64,000 nt of DNA from Jiangella alba (lineage in GTDB: Bacteria > Actinomycetota > Actinomycetes > Jiangellales > Jiangellaceae): NCBI RefSeq assembly GCF_900106035.1, contig NZ_FNUC01000003.1, forward strand, positions 1,116,001 to 1,180,000. Direction: 5' to 3'. Both the position numbers and the translations under genes were made by a program. Under the pieces are notes generated by a model. That model did no database searches. It worked only from the letters and a program-made list of their open reading frames with translations, and had not been told where the DNA came from. Positions within the stretch are counted from its first letter, which is position 1. Every line of letters starts with the position of its first letter. This document shows, piece by piece, positions 45,446 through 54,668 of the stretch.

Positions 45446-46405
45446 CCGGCTCGCAGCTGACGTCTCTGCCTTCGCTGCCGAGGATCGCGAGCCGGATCTC
45501 GTCCTCCATGCGGTCGATCTCGGCCCGGTCCCGGAGCCGTCGTGCCGGGTCGTCGGCGACGTGTGCCGGGTCACCGAGTTGGCAGCGACTCCTGTGCCCT
45601 GGTGGTGGTTGCGTCGGGACCAGCCGATCTGCCCCTCGACGCCGCCCTTCTCGTGTGCACCTTGGATTCCGGGCTGGCAATAGAAGGCTTCGATGCCGTA
45701 GTGGGAACGGACGGCGGTCCACCTGTCGGCCTCGACCCGCTGGCGGGAGAACCCGATCACGCTCGCGACGGCGGCCTTGAGGTTGTCGTAGCGGATATTC
45801 CCGGTCGGCACCCCGCCGAGCACGTTGAAGGCGTGGACGTGACCCTCGAAGAAGGCTTCCTGCCCAGCCGAGGCACTGACCCTGTGCACGGCCTTGCCCG
45901 AGTAGGAGAGCCGAAGGCTGAACAGCGCCCAGGTTACGAGCTCGCCGCGCAGGCGGATGGCGACGTCGCCGAAGTCAACCTCGGCCTCGCGGCCCGGGAG
46001 GTGCTCTTGCGGGATGAACGCGTTGGCAGGTTCCCGTCCGACCTCGACGCGAATCTCGCGGCGTCGGGTGGCGACGTACTCGCGGACCATCCAGTACGAC
46101 ACCACCCCGGCCCCGTCGTGTTCGTCAAGCAGTCGATCGAAGATCCGCTTCGCCGTGTGTCGCTGCTTCCGCGGCGCGTCGAGGTCCGAGCGCAGCCAGT
46201 CGTCGATCACCACTCGGTACGCGTCAAGCCGTGAGCCGCGTTTGGGCGGTTGCTTTCTCTCCTTCGGCCATGCAGATTCCAGCGCCGCTGTCACGGTTCG
46301 GAAGCCGACGCCGTGCTTGCGCTGCAGCGCGCGGTTGGACATCCCAGATCGGGCATCCCGTCGGATCGCCGCGTACAGGTCGACCCGGGAACGCGGCTGC
46401 GTCAT
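45446..46405 (-). pseudogene. IS21-family IstA transposase, frameshifted and truncated
   Basis: From ATG 46405 the minus strand reads IstA: MTQPRSRVDLYAAIRRDARS, SNRALQRKHGVGFRTV, AEVDFGDVAIRLRGE, ALFSLRLSYSGKAVHRVSAS, LGGVPTGNIRYDNLKAAV, GAHEKGGVEGQIGW. The frame breaks near 45630 and a further piece (AEIDRMEDEIRLAILGSEGR) continues in another frame to about 45450. The C-terminal third and the helper gene istB are missing. It directly adjoins the end of the DUF4185 operon. Confidence 0.8.
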
Positions 46406-46721
46406 CGGTGGCACTCCTGACGTGAGCACGCCGTGGGCACGACTTTCGGTACCGGGCCACCGCCTGGGAACGGTGACCGCATGCGACCACAGCCCGGAAT
46501 GACTGGCCCTACCGAGGTGCCTGGTCATGTGCTGCGCAGGGCTTCGGTGGGCGGTACTGAGTCGGCCCGGAGTGCGGGGTACGAAGCACGCCCAGGATCA
46601 GGCCTGTGATGCCGCCGACGACATCAACCTCGACACCACCTGTCCGCCCCGTGTCCCTGGCGCGACGAAGATCTGCTTGCGCGGTGCCTCATCGGTATTC
46701 CGGCAACACCTCGCGGGCCCC
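46406..46721. other. Gene-free stretch between IS21 remnant and hydrolase
   Basis: No open frame shows a recognisable family. A minus-strand run near 46570-46640 reads Gly/Leu/Val-rich residues that might be a scrap of a membrane protein, but too short to name. Confidence 0.4.
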
Positions 46722-47555
46722 TCAGTGTTCGGTGCTGAAGAACCGTAGCAACAGCGGGCCGACGGTCTGTGGGTCGACGACGTGATCCGGCCCCTCGAGG
46801 GTCTCCCGTTGAGCGTGGGGTAATTGGTCTGCAAGCTCGTCGGCTGCGCGGTCGAAGAAGTCCGAGGGCAGGCCTGCCATATAAGGGACCGTGATCGGCC
46901 CTCCGGTGGTGACCAGGACCGGTTGGGTGACCGTTGCCAGTCGATCGGCCGGCAATTGGTAGCGATTGAGGAAGACGCTGTCGTGGACCAGCGTGGGCGC
47001 GAGGGCGACCGAATGCGCCCAATGCGCCGTCTGCTTGCCTGCCGCTTTCCTGGCCGCGATGTTGTCGTCGGAGGCGCCGGTCATGCGCATGAACAGTTCG
47101 AGAACCTCCTCGTCTCGCCCGGCGTCGAAGGCGCGTCGGGTGTCTGCGATGTACTCCTCGAATCGCGGGCGTATGTCGTCCCCGACCGCGTAGGGCACCT
47201 CCCAGACGGCGATCGTGTCGATGGCTGACCCGGCCGCTGCGGCTTCCAGCGCCAGCGCGCCGCCTGAGGACGCCCCGAACAGGTGTGCCGAGCCGCCCGC
47301 CTCCGCGATCAACGCATCCAGGTCCTCGATCTCCCTTTCCACGGCGTACGGCTCGGTGAAGCCGCTCGCGCCGCGTCCCCGACGGGCATAGTTGTAGACC
47401 GTGAAGTGCTCGGCGAGAGCTGGCGCCAAGGGAGCGTTCTCCACCCCCTCGTCGAGTGCTCCGCCCACCAGAATGACGGCCGGACCGCTTCCTTCCCTGT
47501 CGTAGGCGATGGTGGTGCCATCGTTTGATGTCACGCGAAAGGCCATCTCGTTCAT
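46722..47555 (-). CDS. Alpha/beta hydrolase
   Basis: 277 residues from ATG 47555 (GGAG upstream). Oxyanion region VILVGGALDEG, the motif YNYARRGRGASG, the nucleophile elbow GASSGG (near residue 94-99) and a late His in GPDHVVDP near 260 are typical of small alpha/beta-hydrolases. The substrate is unknown. It is last in the minus-strand operon padR, ABC ATPase, ABC permease remnant, DoxX, hydrolase. Confidence 0.82.
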   Translation of the reverse strand: MNEMAFRVTSNDGTTIAYDREGSGPAVILVGGALDEGVENAPLAPALAEHFTVYNYARRGRGASGFTEPYAVEREIEDLDALIAEAGGSAHLFGASSGGALALEAAAAGSAIDTIAVWEVPYAVGDDIRPRFEEYIADTRRAFDAGRDEEVLELFMRMTGASDDNIAARKAAGKQTAHWAHSVALAPTLVHDSVFLNRYQLPADRLATVTQPVLVTTGGPITVPYMAGLPSDFFDRAADELADQLPHAQRETLEGPDHVVDPQTVGPLLLRFFSTEH

Positions 47556-47582
47556 CTCACATCTCCGTTCGAGAGGTTTGTC

Positions 47583-48005
47583 TCAGCGCCTGAGCAGCGT
47601 GCCGACGACGGCCTCGGTGCGCGACCACCGCGTCCTTGCGATCACGGCCGCCACGACGAGTAAGGCGAGCGGCAGCCAAGGGCTCTGCTCGAGCACGAAC
47701 TGATCGGTGATGACAGCACCCGTCAGCAATGCCGCCAACCCAAGACTGGCCAGGCCCGCCAGAGCCGGGATCAGAAGTCCAACCCCTCCCGCGACCTCCA
47801 GTGCTCCGACCAGGTACCGGAGCCACTGGCCAGCCCCGATGTCGGCGAACATGTCCACCATGACCGGGTCGCCGGCGAGCTTCGAGATTCCGCCGCCGGC
47901 GATTATCGCCGCCAGCACGACTTGCAGAATCCAGACCCCGATGCTGCTCGCCCGCCCGGGCGTGTGCGCAACGGTTTCCGAGTTGTTCTTGGGGATGGTG
48001 CTCAT
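47583..48005 (-). CDS. DoxX-family membrane protein
   Basis: 140 residues from ATG 48005 (AAGGAGAG upstream; an earlier in-frame start at 48089 lacks it). Four hydrophobic segments: ILQVVLAAIIAGGGISKLAG, WLRYLVGALEVAGGVGLLIP, LGLAALLTGAVITDQFV and LPLALLVVAAVIA. This matches DoxX/DoxD-like small membrane proteins of unclear, often redox-related, role. It sits 27 bases before the hydrolase gene in the same operon. Confidence 0.78.
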   Translation of the reverse strand: MSTIPKNNSETVAHTPGRASSIGVWILQVVLAAIIAGGGISKLAGDPVMVDMFADIGAGQWLRYLVGALEVAGGVGLLIPALAGLASLGLAALLTGAVITDQFVLEQSPWLPLALLVVAAVIARTRWSRTEAVVGTLLRR

Positions 48006-48108
48006 TCGGCTCTCCTTGTCGTGTCCGGGCCTGGTACCGGTGATGGCGTTGGCCGAGTGGGCCGGGTTGTCGGAGTTGATTTCGACCACGTGCTCGCGGT
48101 AGCGGCAT

Positions 48109-48853
48109 CTACTTCTTGTTGCGGTAGAGGACCATGGTGATGGGACCGAAGACCGCGACGAGAAGTACGGACGAGACGAGCACCCAGCCGATTTCCCCGG
48201 CGGGCACCGAGCCGTGCATCAGGCCGCGTACCACGGTCGCCAGGTGGGTGATCGGGTTGACCTCGACGACCGCCTGCAACCACCCGGGCATCGTCTTCGG
48301 GTCCACGAAGATGTTGCTCACGAACGTCAGCGGGAACATCACCATCATGCTGACCCCCGCCACCGAGTTCGGCGTGCGCAGGATCAGGCTGAGCATCGTC
48401 CACAACCACGACAGGCAGAACGAGAACACCAGCAGCAGCACCACCGAGAGCACCACCCCGACGGCGCCACCCTCCGGCCGGAACCCTAGGACCAATCCGA
48501 GCGTGATCACGATCGCCGACCCGATCGAGTAGCGCATCACATCGCCGAGCAGGGCGCCGACCAGCGGCGACGGTCGCCACACCGGAAGTGACCTGAACCT
48601 GTCGAACACCCCCTTCTGGATGTCGGTGTTCAGCGTTATGCCAGTGTTCATGGTGATCATGACGTTCGCCTGCACCAGGATGCCGGGCAGCAGGAACTGC
48701 AGGTACGCCTGTGTCGACCCGGCGAGCGCGCCAGCCGAATGTCAACGAGGTGAGCACCGGGCCGGGGCGAGACGGCCGCTCGCCGGCCAGCACACTGCGC
48801 AGCGCGTCCTCGGTGACCGGCGCCGACGCCTGCTCCGCGGACGTGGCATTCAT
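48109..48853 (-). pseudogene. DrrB-type ABC-2 permease with internal deletion and frameshift
   Basis: The N-terminus reads from ATG 48853 (overlapping the ATPase stop): SAPVTEDALRSVLAGERPSR, then LTSLTFGWR. At about 48735-48745 it passes into another frame, which continues ALAGSTQAYLQFLLPGILVQ, VTLNTDI-like ITLNTDIQKGVFDRFRSLPV and the remaining membrane segments to LYRNKK. The part normally between GWRA and the ALAGS loop, about 40-50 residues holding the first membrane helix, is missing. An ATG at 48675 could still give a shortened product of 188 residues. An assembly deletion is an alternative explanation. Confidence 0.75.
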
Positions 48854-49815
48854 GCGGCATCCTCCTCGGGTGTCTCCTCGGCGGCGTGTCCGGTCAGGGC
48901 GAGGAACACCTCGTCCAGGCTCGGCTGACCGAGCGCGAACTCGGTGACGTCGATGCCGCTGCGGGACAGCTCGGCCAGGGAACGGGCGACCCGCTCGGGG
49001 TCGGAGATCCGCGCGGACAGCGCGGCCGGGTCGGCGGACGGCTCGACCGGCACCTCGAGGACGCCGGCGAGGACCCGCTCTGCCTCGGCCCGCTGCTCGG
49101 GCGCACGTAGCCGTACGTGCAGCGAGCCGGCGCCGACCGATGCCTTGAGCTGGCCGCTCGTGCCCTCGGCGATCACCTTCCCGTGGTCGATCACCGCTAT
49201 CCGGTCGGCCAGCTGGTCGGCCTCGTCGAGGTACTGCGTGGTCAGCAACACGGTGGCGCCCTCGGCGACCATGCCCCTGACGATCTCCCAGACCTGGTTC
49301 CTGCTGCGCGGGTCGAGCCCGGTCGTGGGCTCGTCGAGGAAGATCAGTTCGGGGGTGGCGACCAGGCTCGCCGCGATGTCGATGCGCCGGCGCATCCCGC
49401 CGGAGTACTTCTTCACCTGCCGGTCGGCCGCTTCGGCAAGACCGAACGCGTCGAGCAGGTCGGCCACCCGCTCCCTGCCTCGGCGGCGTGAGTAGCCGAG
49501 CAGCCTGGCGAGCAGCAACAGGTTCTCCACCCCGGTGAGGTCCTCGTCGACCGACGCGAACTGCCCGGTGAGGCCCACCCTGCTCCGCACCGCCCGGGCG
49601 TCACGCACGACGTCGTAGCCGAACACTTGCGCCTCTCCGGCGTCGGGGCGCAGGAGCGTGGCCAGCATGCGGATCGTGGTGGTCTTGCCCGCCCCGTTCG
49701 GACCGAGCACGCCGTACACGCCCCCGGCGCTCACGGCCAGGTCGACACCGGCGACCGCGTGGGTCTTGCCGAAGCTCTTCTTCAACCCTCTCGTCTCGAT
49801 CGCGAGCTCTCCCAT
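48850..49815 (-). CDS. DrrA-type ABC exporter ATP-binding protein
   Basis: 321 residues from ATG 49815. Walker [10 protein letters not shown] (near 40), Q-loop [16 protein letters not shown], signature YSGGMRRR, Walker [14 protein letters not shown]-loop [15 protein letters not shown], and the DrrA-type C-terminal domain to [14 protein letters not shown]. Such proteins pair with ABC-2 permeases to export drugs or lipids. The partner at 48109 is damaged. A TAGTCAA palindrome at 49861 precedes the gene. Confidence 0.9.
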   Translation of the reverse strand: MGELAIETRGLKKSFGKTHAVAGVDLAVSAGGVYGVLGPNGAGKTTTIRMLATLLRPDAGEAQVFGYDVVRDARAVRSRVGLTGQFASVDEDLTGVENLLLLARLLGYSRRRGRERVADLLDAFGLAEAADRQVKKYSGGMRRRIDIAASLVATPELIFLDEPTTGLDPRSRNQVWEIVRGMVAEGATVLLTTQYLDEADQLADRIAVIDHGKVIAEGTSGQLKASVGAGSLHVRLRAPEQRAEAERVLAGVLEVPVEPSADPAALSARISDPERVARSLAELSRSGIDVTEFALGQPSLDEVFLALTGHAAEETPEEDAA

Positions 49816-49860
49816 GGGTTCGATTCCTTCTCTCGGTGTTGCGAACGGATTGGTTGAGGC

Positions 49861-49922
49861 TAGTCAAGTTTGACTACTTGGCCAGAGTGCACGAGGAGGA
49901 ACCATCTAGTCAAGTTTGATTA
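49861..49922. promoter_or_regulatory. PadR operator pair before the ABC operon
   Basis: TAGTCAAGTTTGACTA (49861-49876) is an inverted repeat of TAGTCAA and TTGACTA. A second copy, TAGTCAAGTTTGATTA (49907-49922), lies 46 bases on, and a third at 50607 before padR. They fit a PadR-type dimer site controlling both the ABC operon and padR. Confidence 0.55.
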
Positions 49923-50513
49923 GAAGCGCATCTTGAGGTGATCGGGGACCGTTCGCCACGAACCCGGATCATCGGCCATGGTGTAGGCGCCCTCAGACAG
50001 TCGTTTGCTCAGGCTCTTCGCCCACTCCAGTTCGGTGCGTGCGTGTCCCGCCCACAGTTCGGCCTGATCGCGGACGTGCTCGGGGGTGTCCCGATTGGGG
50101 TGCTCCCGCCACTTGGCCTGCACTACGAGCTCCGCTTCCAGGCGCGCGACCCGCTCGTTAATGTGCGCGATGGCATCTGTCCTGGTCAGCATGGGCAACA
50201 TGGCGATGGACGCGTTGAGCATGTCCGGGTCGTGGGTGCGCCGCAGACCGTCGCGGACCAGTTCGACCATCTCGTCACGTCCCCGAGTTGTCGCGCGGTA
50301 CAGAACGCGCTCCGGCCCAGAGTTGCCCGGCTCGGCGTGTTCGGTGAGGAGGCCATCAGCCGCCGCCTTCTTCAGCGCGTGATAAATCGAGCCGGGCTTG
50401 ATCTTGGCCCAACTCTCCGCACCCCAGCTCTGCAGTTCGGACCGCACCTGGTAGCCATGCGCGCCGCCGGAGAGGTGCACGATACCGAGCACCAGGAGCT
50501 TCGTCGCCGACAC
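49920..50513 (-). CDS. PadR-family transcriptional regulator
   Basis: 197 residues from GTG 50513, with GGAGGTGG as the ribosome site. The frame stays open to 50561 and there reads [11 protein letters not shown], a copied start of the ABC ATPase, so that upstream start is rejected. N-terminal winged helix: LLVLGIVHLSGGAHGYQVRSELQSWG, GSIYHALKKAAADGLL. The C-terminal dimer helices (Vir_Tf type) end in SWRTVPDHLKMRF. It probably represses the downstream ABC operon until the exported compound is present. Confidence 0.88.
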   Translation of the reverse strand: MSATKLLVLGIVHLSGGAHGYQVRSELQSWGAESWAKIKPGSIYHALKKAAADGLLTEHAEPGNSGPERVLYRATTRGRDEMVELVRDGLRRTHDPDMLNASIAMLPMLTRTDAIAHINERVARLEAELVVQAKWREHPNRDTPEHVRDQAELWAGHARTELEWAKSLSKRLSEGAYTMADDPGSWRTVPDHLKMRF

Positions 50514-50527
50514 GCGCCCACCTCCGC

Positions 50528-50837
50528 TCAACCCTCTCGTCTCGATCGCGAGCTTTCCCATGGGTTCGATTCCTTCTCTCGGCGTTGCGAACGGATTGGT
50601 TGAGGCTAGTCAAGTTTGATTAGAAGCGCATCTTGAGGTGATCGGGGACCGTTCGCCACGAACCCGGATCATCGGCCATGGTGTAGGCGCCCTCAGACAG
50701 TCATTTGCTCAGGCTCTTCGCCCACTCCAGTTCGGTGCGTGCGTGTCCCGCCCACAGTTCGGCCTGATCGCGGACGTGCTCGGGGGTGTCCCGATTGGAG
50801 TGCTCCCGCCACTTGGCCTGCACTACGAGCTCCGCTT
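50528..50837. repeat. Partial segmental duplication of the padR/ABC intergenic region
   Basis: 50528-50619 repeats 49782-49873 (start of the ABC ATPase gene plus its leader) with very few differences. 50607-50837 repeats 49907-50137 (3' end of padR) at an offset of exactly 700 bases. The two blocks share TAGTCAAGTTTGA as the join. The padR copy holds an extra stop where CGA became TGA (50700-50702 region) and is a dead fragment. Confidence 0.85.
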
Positions 50838-51240
50838 GCGCGCCCGCCAGGTGGTGTCAACTCCCACCAACACCAGGCTGCCCTCCTGGTCCGGGTGGTG
50901 TCAGCACTGACCTACAAACGGTGCTGGTGGAGACCTCCAAAATCACGGTGGCGGAAATTCCCCACCTCCTGGCGGAGTGCGCGATCGAACGGAAGGTTCT
51001 GGTCACCACCCACGTCCCGAAGCGGTGCAGTTGTGTGATCGGGTCGGCGACGGGCCAGATGAAGGCCGCGTCGACGCCGGTTGCGCTGCGTCGTCCCGCG
51101 CAGCATCGGTCTTGCCGAAAGACGCAGCGCGTGCTTGGCAGTGATGTGCGCCTCGTGTTCGGGTCTAGGGCACGCTGCCATGCGCGAGTCGGCCGGCTCG
51201 AGTGAGGTTGACAAGGACGTGATTCTATCGCTACCTTCTC
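50838..51240. other. Gene-free stretch before the LacI gene
   Basis: About 400 bases after the end of the duplication. A plus-strand frame reads LQTVLVETSKITVAEIPHLL and RKVLVTTHVPKR, which I cannot assign to a family. There is no ribosome site. It is possibly the scrap of a lost gene. Confidence 0.4.
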
Positions 51241-51258
51241 GCCTACTACGTATTAGGC
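51241..51258. promoter_or_regulatory. LacI operator before its own gene
   Basis: GCCTACTACGTATTAGGC is an 18-base inverted repeat with a single mismatched pair. It lies 19 bases before the LacI start codon and shares its core with the site at 52371. Confidence 0.7.
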
Positions 51259-51276
51259 ATCGACGAGGAGAGGCTC

Positions 51277-52329
51277 GTGGCCAGCACACCGCGCAAGCCC
51301 AGCCAGCGCGACATCGCGCGGATCGCTGGTGTCTCGCAGACTGCGGTGTCGATGGTGCTGAACGGCAAAGCGGATGTCCATCAGCTGTCGCCCGCCACGC
51401 AGGAGCGGGTGCGCGAGGCGATCGCCACGCTCGGGTACGTGCCCAACCTCAACGGCCGCTCGCTGCGCGGTGGTCGAAACGGCCTCATCGGCGTCCACAC
51501 GTACCAGTCAGTGTTTCCGGTTCTGCCGGACGACTACTACCACGAGTTCCTCGTCGGTATCGAGGGTGCGGCGGTCCGGGCGCGCCAAGATCTGATCCTC
51601 TTCGCGTCCACCGAGCGTGCCGACGGCAGCCGGCGGATCTATCGCGGCGGCGGCAACCGCCTCCACCTCGCTGACGGCGCCGTCATCCTCGGTGTCGAGC
51701 CGAACACCGACGACCTCGAGCGGCTCGCCGACGAGGGATACCCCTTCGTGTACGTCGGTCGTCGTGCGGTCGTCGCGCCGTCCGTGCCGTACGTGACCGC
51801 CGACTACGCGGGTGCGGTGCGCGAGATCGTCGAACGCCTCGCCGGTGCCGGGCATCGGACGGTGTCCTACCTCGGGATCGCGGAACGTTTCGAGCCACAG
51901 CAGGAGCGGCTCGACGCGTACCGCGACCACTGTGTGGCCGTCGGGTTGGTCGCCGGCCCGGACGCCCTCATCGATCCGGAGCAGGTCACAGCGGAGCTCC
52001 TACGCTCCATCATGGACTCGGGCTCGACCGCACTCGTCGTCGAGACCGTGGAGTTGGGAGAGGCGTTCTCCGCGGTCGCCGCCGCCCTCGCTGTGGCCGT
52101 TCCCGAGGACCTGTCCGTGGTACTGCTCGACCCCCCTTCTCAGGCGCTGCGCGGCTGGAGTCATCTGGTCGTCCCGCGCCGCGAGATGGGCGCCGGCGCC
52201 GTCGAGGCGCTGCTGGCACTGCTCGACGGCCGGCTCGAACCCGGTCACGTCGACAAGATCGCGTGCCCGGTCGTCGGGCTCGGGACCATCGCCGCGCCGC
52301 GCCAGGACGCGGCGGAGGCTACCACCTAA
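51277..52329 (+). CDS. LacI-family transcriptional regulator
   Basis: 350 residues from GTG 51277 (GAGGAGAGG upstream). DNA-binding part: SQRDIARIAGVSQTAVSMVL, then LGYVPNLNGRSLRGGRN. The effector domain has GVHTYQSVFPVLPDDYYHEF, ADGAVILGVEPN, YPFVYVGRR, VTADYAGAVREIVERL, and a degenerate C-terminus. Matching palindromes stand before this gene and before the binding-protein gene at 52397, so it autoregulates and controls the importer. Confidence 0.9.
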   Translation: MASTPRKPSQRDIARIAGVSQTAVSMVLNGKADVHQLSPATQERVREAIATLGYVPNLNGRSLRGGRNGLIGVHTYQSVFPVLPDDYYHEFLVGIEGAAVRARQDLILFASTERADGSRRIYRGGGNRLHLADGAVILGVEPNTDDLERLADEGYPFVYVGRRAVVAPSVPYVTADYAGAVREIVERLAGAGHRTVSYLGIAERFEPQQERLDAYRDHCVAVGLVAGPDALIDPEQVTAELLRSIMDSGSTALVVETVELGEAFSAVAAALAVAVPEDLSVVLLDPPSQALRGWSHLVVPRREMGAGAVEALLALLDGRLEPGHVDKIACPVVGLGTIAAPRQDAAEATT

Positions 52330-52370
52330 CCATGCGCAACCCGCCCGTCGCCTGGGGCTCCCGTGGCGGA

Positions 52371-52384
52371 CTAATACGATTTAG
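52371..52384. promoter_or_regulatory. LacI operator before the binding-protein gene
   Basis: CTAATACGATTTAG is a CG-centred inverted repeat (CTAA..CG..TTAG) equivalent to the site at 51243-51256. It is 13 bases before the ATG at 52397 and overlaps the ribosome-binding region. Confidence 0.65.
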
Positions 52385-52396
52385 GAAGGCGTTCAC

Positions 52397-53737
52397 ATGA
52401 CACAACGAAGTGGTCGGCGGACCGTCGCCGTACTCGGCGTGGCCGCGTCCGTCTCGCTCCTGACCGCAGCGTGCACCGGCAGCGACTCGGCCGGCACCGA
52501 TGGCGACGACGGCGGGGGAGCGGCGAGCGAGATCAGCGTGTGGTTCCCGGGCGCCAACCAGGCCGAGATCGATCTGGTGAACGACACGATCGTGCCCGCC
52601 TTCGAGGAAGAGACCGGGGCGACGGTGGAGGTGACGTTCGTCGACTGGGGTGACCTGTCGCCCAAGCTCAACGCGGCGTTCGCCGCGGGAACCGCGCCCG
52701 ACGTCTTCGGGCACGGCCCGGCGGCCGTCGCGGACTTCGTGGCGACGGATCGCCTCACCGACCTCGGCCCCTACCTCGCCGAGTTGGACCCGGCAGTGAC
52801 CGACGACCTCGGCGCGGCGTTGGCGGGCGGCCAGGTGGACGGCACGCAGTACCTCATCCCGCTGTCGATGCAGGGCAACCTCGTGATGTACAACGCCGCC
52901 GACTTCACCGCCGCCGGCCTCGACCCCGACGCGCCCCCGACGACCTGGGAGGGCATCCGGGCCGCCGCCGAGCAGTTGACCGTGCGGGACGGGGACACCG
53001 TCACGCACGCCGGGCTGCTCGTCCCCTCGAACCCGATCGCCATTCAGCAGACGTTCGCCTCGCTGCTCTCCGGCGCCGGTGGCGACATGCTCGAGCCGGA
53101 CGGTTCCGCGGCCACGTTCGACACACCCGAGGGCACTCAGGCCCTCGAGTTCTTCGTCGACCTGTTCCACGGCGAGCAGCCGGTCTCGAACATGCTCGGC
53201 GAGGACTACGTGAACATGCCGCCCGCCCAGCAGCCGCTCGTGGTCGGCGACGCGTCGATGGCCGTGCTGACCGCCCCGGTGATGCAGCAGGTGGCCGAGG
53301 CCGCGCCGGACCTGGACCTGCGGGTCATGCCGGCGCCGACGTTCGAGGGCGCCGACAGCCCGGCGATGATCGGCGGGGCCGGACCGGGCCTGATGATCAA
53401 CAAGGACTCGCCGGCGCAGGACCTCGCCTGGGACTTCATCGAGTACCTGCTCACGCCCGAGGTCATGGCTGAGTACACGGCCGGCATCGGCGCGGTCCCG
53501 GTCCACGCGTCGGCGATCGACACCGAGTACGTGCGGTCCAACCCGGTCGTCCAGGCGTTCGTCGAGCAGGCGTCCGCTCTGAAGCCGAACCCGAACGTCC
53601 CGGGCTGGGTCGAGATCCGCGATGCCCTGGACGCAAACCTCGAGCAGGCGCTGCACGAGACGGTCGACGTCGGCACGGCGCTGGACAACGCCACGGCCGA
53701 GGTCGAGTCGATCATCGCCCAGCACGCGGGCGGCTGA
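52397..53737 (+). CDS. Sugar-binding lipoprotein (family 1)
   Basis: 446 residues from ATG 52397. The lipobox LLTAACTGS has its Cys near 26, followed by an acidic/Gly linker. Solute-binding features: ISVWFPGANQAEIDLVNDTI, GTAPDVFGHGPAAVADFV, YLIPLSMQGNLVMYNAADF, SMAVLTAPVMQQVAE, and KDSPAQDLAWDFIEYLL. The sugar is unknown. It is the receptor of an importer whose permease genes are largely deleted just downstream. Confidence 0.9.
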   Translation: MTQRSGRRTVAVLGVAASVSLLTAACTGSDSAGTDGDDGGGAASEISVWFPGANQAEIDLVNDTIVPAFEEETGATVEVTFVDWGDLSPKLNAAFAAGTAPDVFGHGPAAVADFVATDRLTDLGPYLAELDPAVTDDLGAALAGGQVDGTQYLIPLSMQGNLVMYNAADFTAAGLDPDAPPTTWEGIRAAAEQLTVRDGDTVTHAGLLVPSNPIAIQQTFASLLSGAGGDMLEPDGSAATFDTPEGTQALEFFVDLFHGEQPVSNMLGEDYVNMPPAQQPLVVGDASMAVLTAPVMQQVAEAAPDLDLRVMPAPTFEGADSPAMIGGAGPGLMINKDSPAQDLAWDFIEYLLTPEVMAEYTAGIGAVPVHASAIDTEYVRSNPVVQAFVEQASALKPNPNVPGWVEIRDALDANLEQALHETVDVGTALDNATAEVESIIAQHAGG

Positions 53738-53742
53738 CCCGC

Positions 53743-54548
53743 GTGGAGCTGCAGCAGACTCGTCCGTCCGGAGCCACCGCGACGGTGGCTCCGGACGGGC
53801 GCGGAGCCGGGACCCGCGGCGCGCGGCGGAAGCGCGCGGGGCGCTGGGTCGGCGTGTGGTTCGTGCTGCCCGCGACGCTCTACGTGGTCGTGTTCATGCT
53901 GGCCCCGGTCGTCTACGGGCTGGTGCTCTCGTTCACCGACTACTCGCCGCTGAGCCGGACCGGGCCGGCGCCCGTGGGGTTCGAGAACTACGTGGGACTC
54001 GCGTCGGACCCCGCCTTCCGGCAGGCGCTCGGCGTCACCTTCCGGTACACGGCTCAGGTGCTCCCCGTCGTGGTCGTGATCGCTCTCGGCCTCGCGCTGC
54101 TGGCGAACAAGCCGTTCCGGGGAATCGGGCTGTTCCGGGCCTCGCTGTACCTGCCGCACATCGTCTCGCTCACCGCGGTGTCGATGATCTGGCTCTGGCT
54201 GTACTCACAGAACGGCATGGTCAACGGCCTGCTCGAGGCCGTCGGCATGGGACCGCAGCGGTGGCTCTACGAACCGGACTCGGCGCTGAACGCGGTGTCG
54301 GTGATGCGCATCTGGAAGGCGCTCGGCGCCAACATGGTGCTGCTGCTGGCCGGTCTGCAAGGCATCCCGAAGGACCTGTACGAGGCAGCGAGAGTCGACG
54401 GGGCCAACGCCTGGCAGCGCTTCCGCTACGTCACCCTGCCCGGGCTGCGGCCGATGCTGACCTACGTCGTCGTGATGGACATCATCTTCCTCTCCCAGTC
54501 CTTCGCCGAGATCTTCGTGCTCACCCAGGGTGGCCCGCTCGGCGAGAC
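53743..54548 (+). pseudogene. MalF/UgpA-type permease, 3'-truncated and joined to foreign sequence
   Basis: From GTG 53743 the frame reads about 268 residues of permease: VWFVLPATLYVVVFMLAPVV, RYTAQVLPVVVVIALGLALL, the EAA loop YEAARVDGANAWQRFRYVTL and LTQGGPLGETTT. There homology ends, at the loop before the last membrane helix. The partner permease is missing too. Beyond 54548 the sequence is a response-regulator tail in another frame. By chance the permease frame stays open through it and runs in frame into the histidine kinase, making a 736-codon chimeric reading frame. Confidence 0.8.
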
Positions 54549-54668
54549 GACCACATCGTCGAGGTCTACATCGGGCACCTGCGCACGAAGCTGGACCGCC
54601 CGTTCGGGCGCCGGAGCATCGAGACGGTGCGCGGCGCGGGCTACCGGATGGCCGCCGATGGCGGCTGA
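54543..54668 (+). pseudogene. OmpR-type response regulator, C-terminal tail only
   Basis: The frame gives IVEVYIGHLRTKLDRPFGRR and SIETVRGAGYRMAADGG, the recognition helix and wing of a winged-helix DNA-binding domain. The receiver domain and most of the output domain are absent. The stop overlaps the ATG of the histidine kinase by 11 bases, the usual order of a two-component operon, so the kinase has lost its partner here. Confidence 0.85.

Noticed and set aside
43784-46528. 914-codon open frame on the minus strand
   Set aside because: Only its first third is real (IS21 IstA remnant). The rest is antisense to the DUF4185-like gene and reads Arg/Val/Gly-rich composition typical of high-GC shadow frames.
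48675-48853. Using ATG 48675 as the start of an intact ABC-2 permease
   Set aside because: The upstream 48853 start overlaps the ATPase stop and reads a true permease N-terminus, so the gene has lost an internal segment rather than being naturally short.
50838-51205. Plus-strand frame reading LQTVLVETSKITVAEI
   Set aside because: It starts inside the duplicated padR fragment, matches no family I know and has no ribosome site, so it is not called as a gene.
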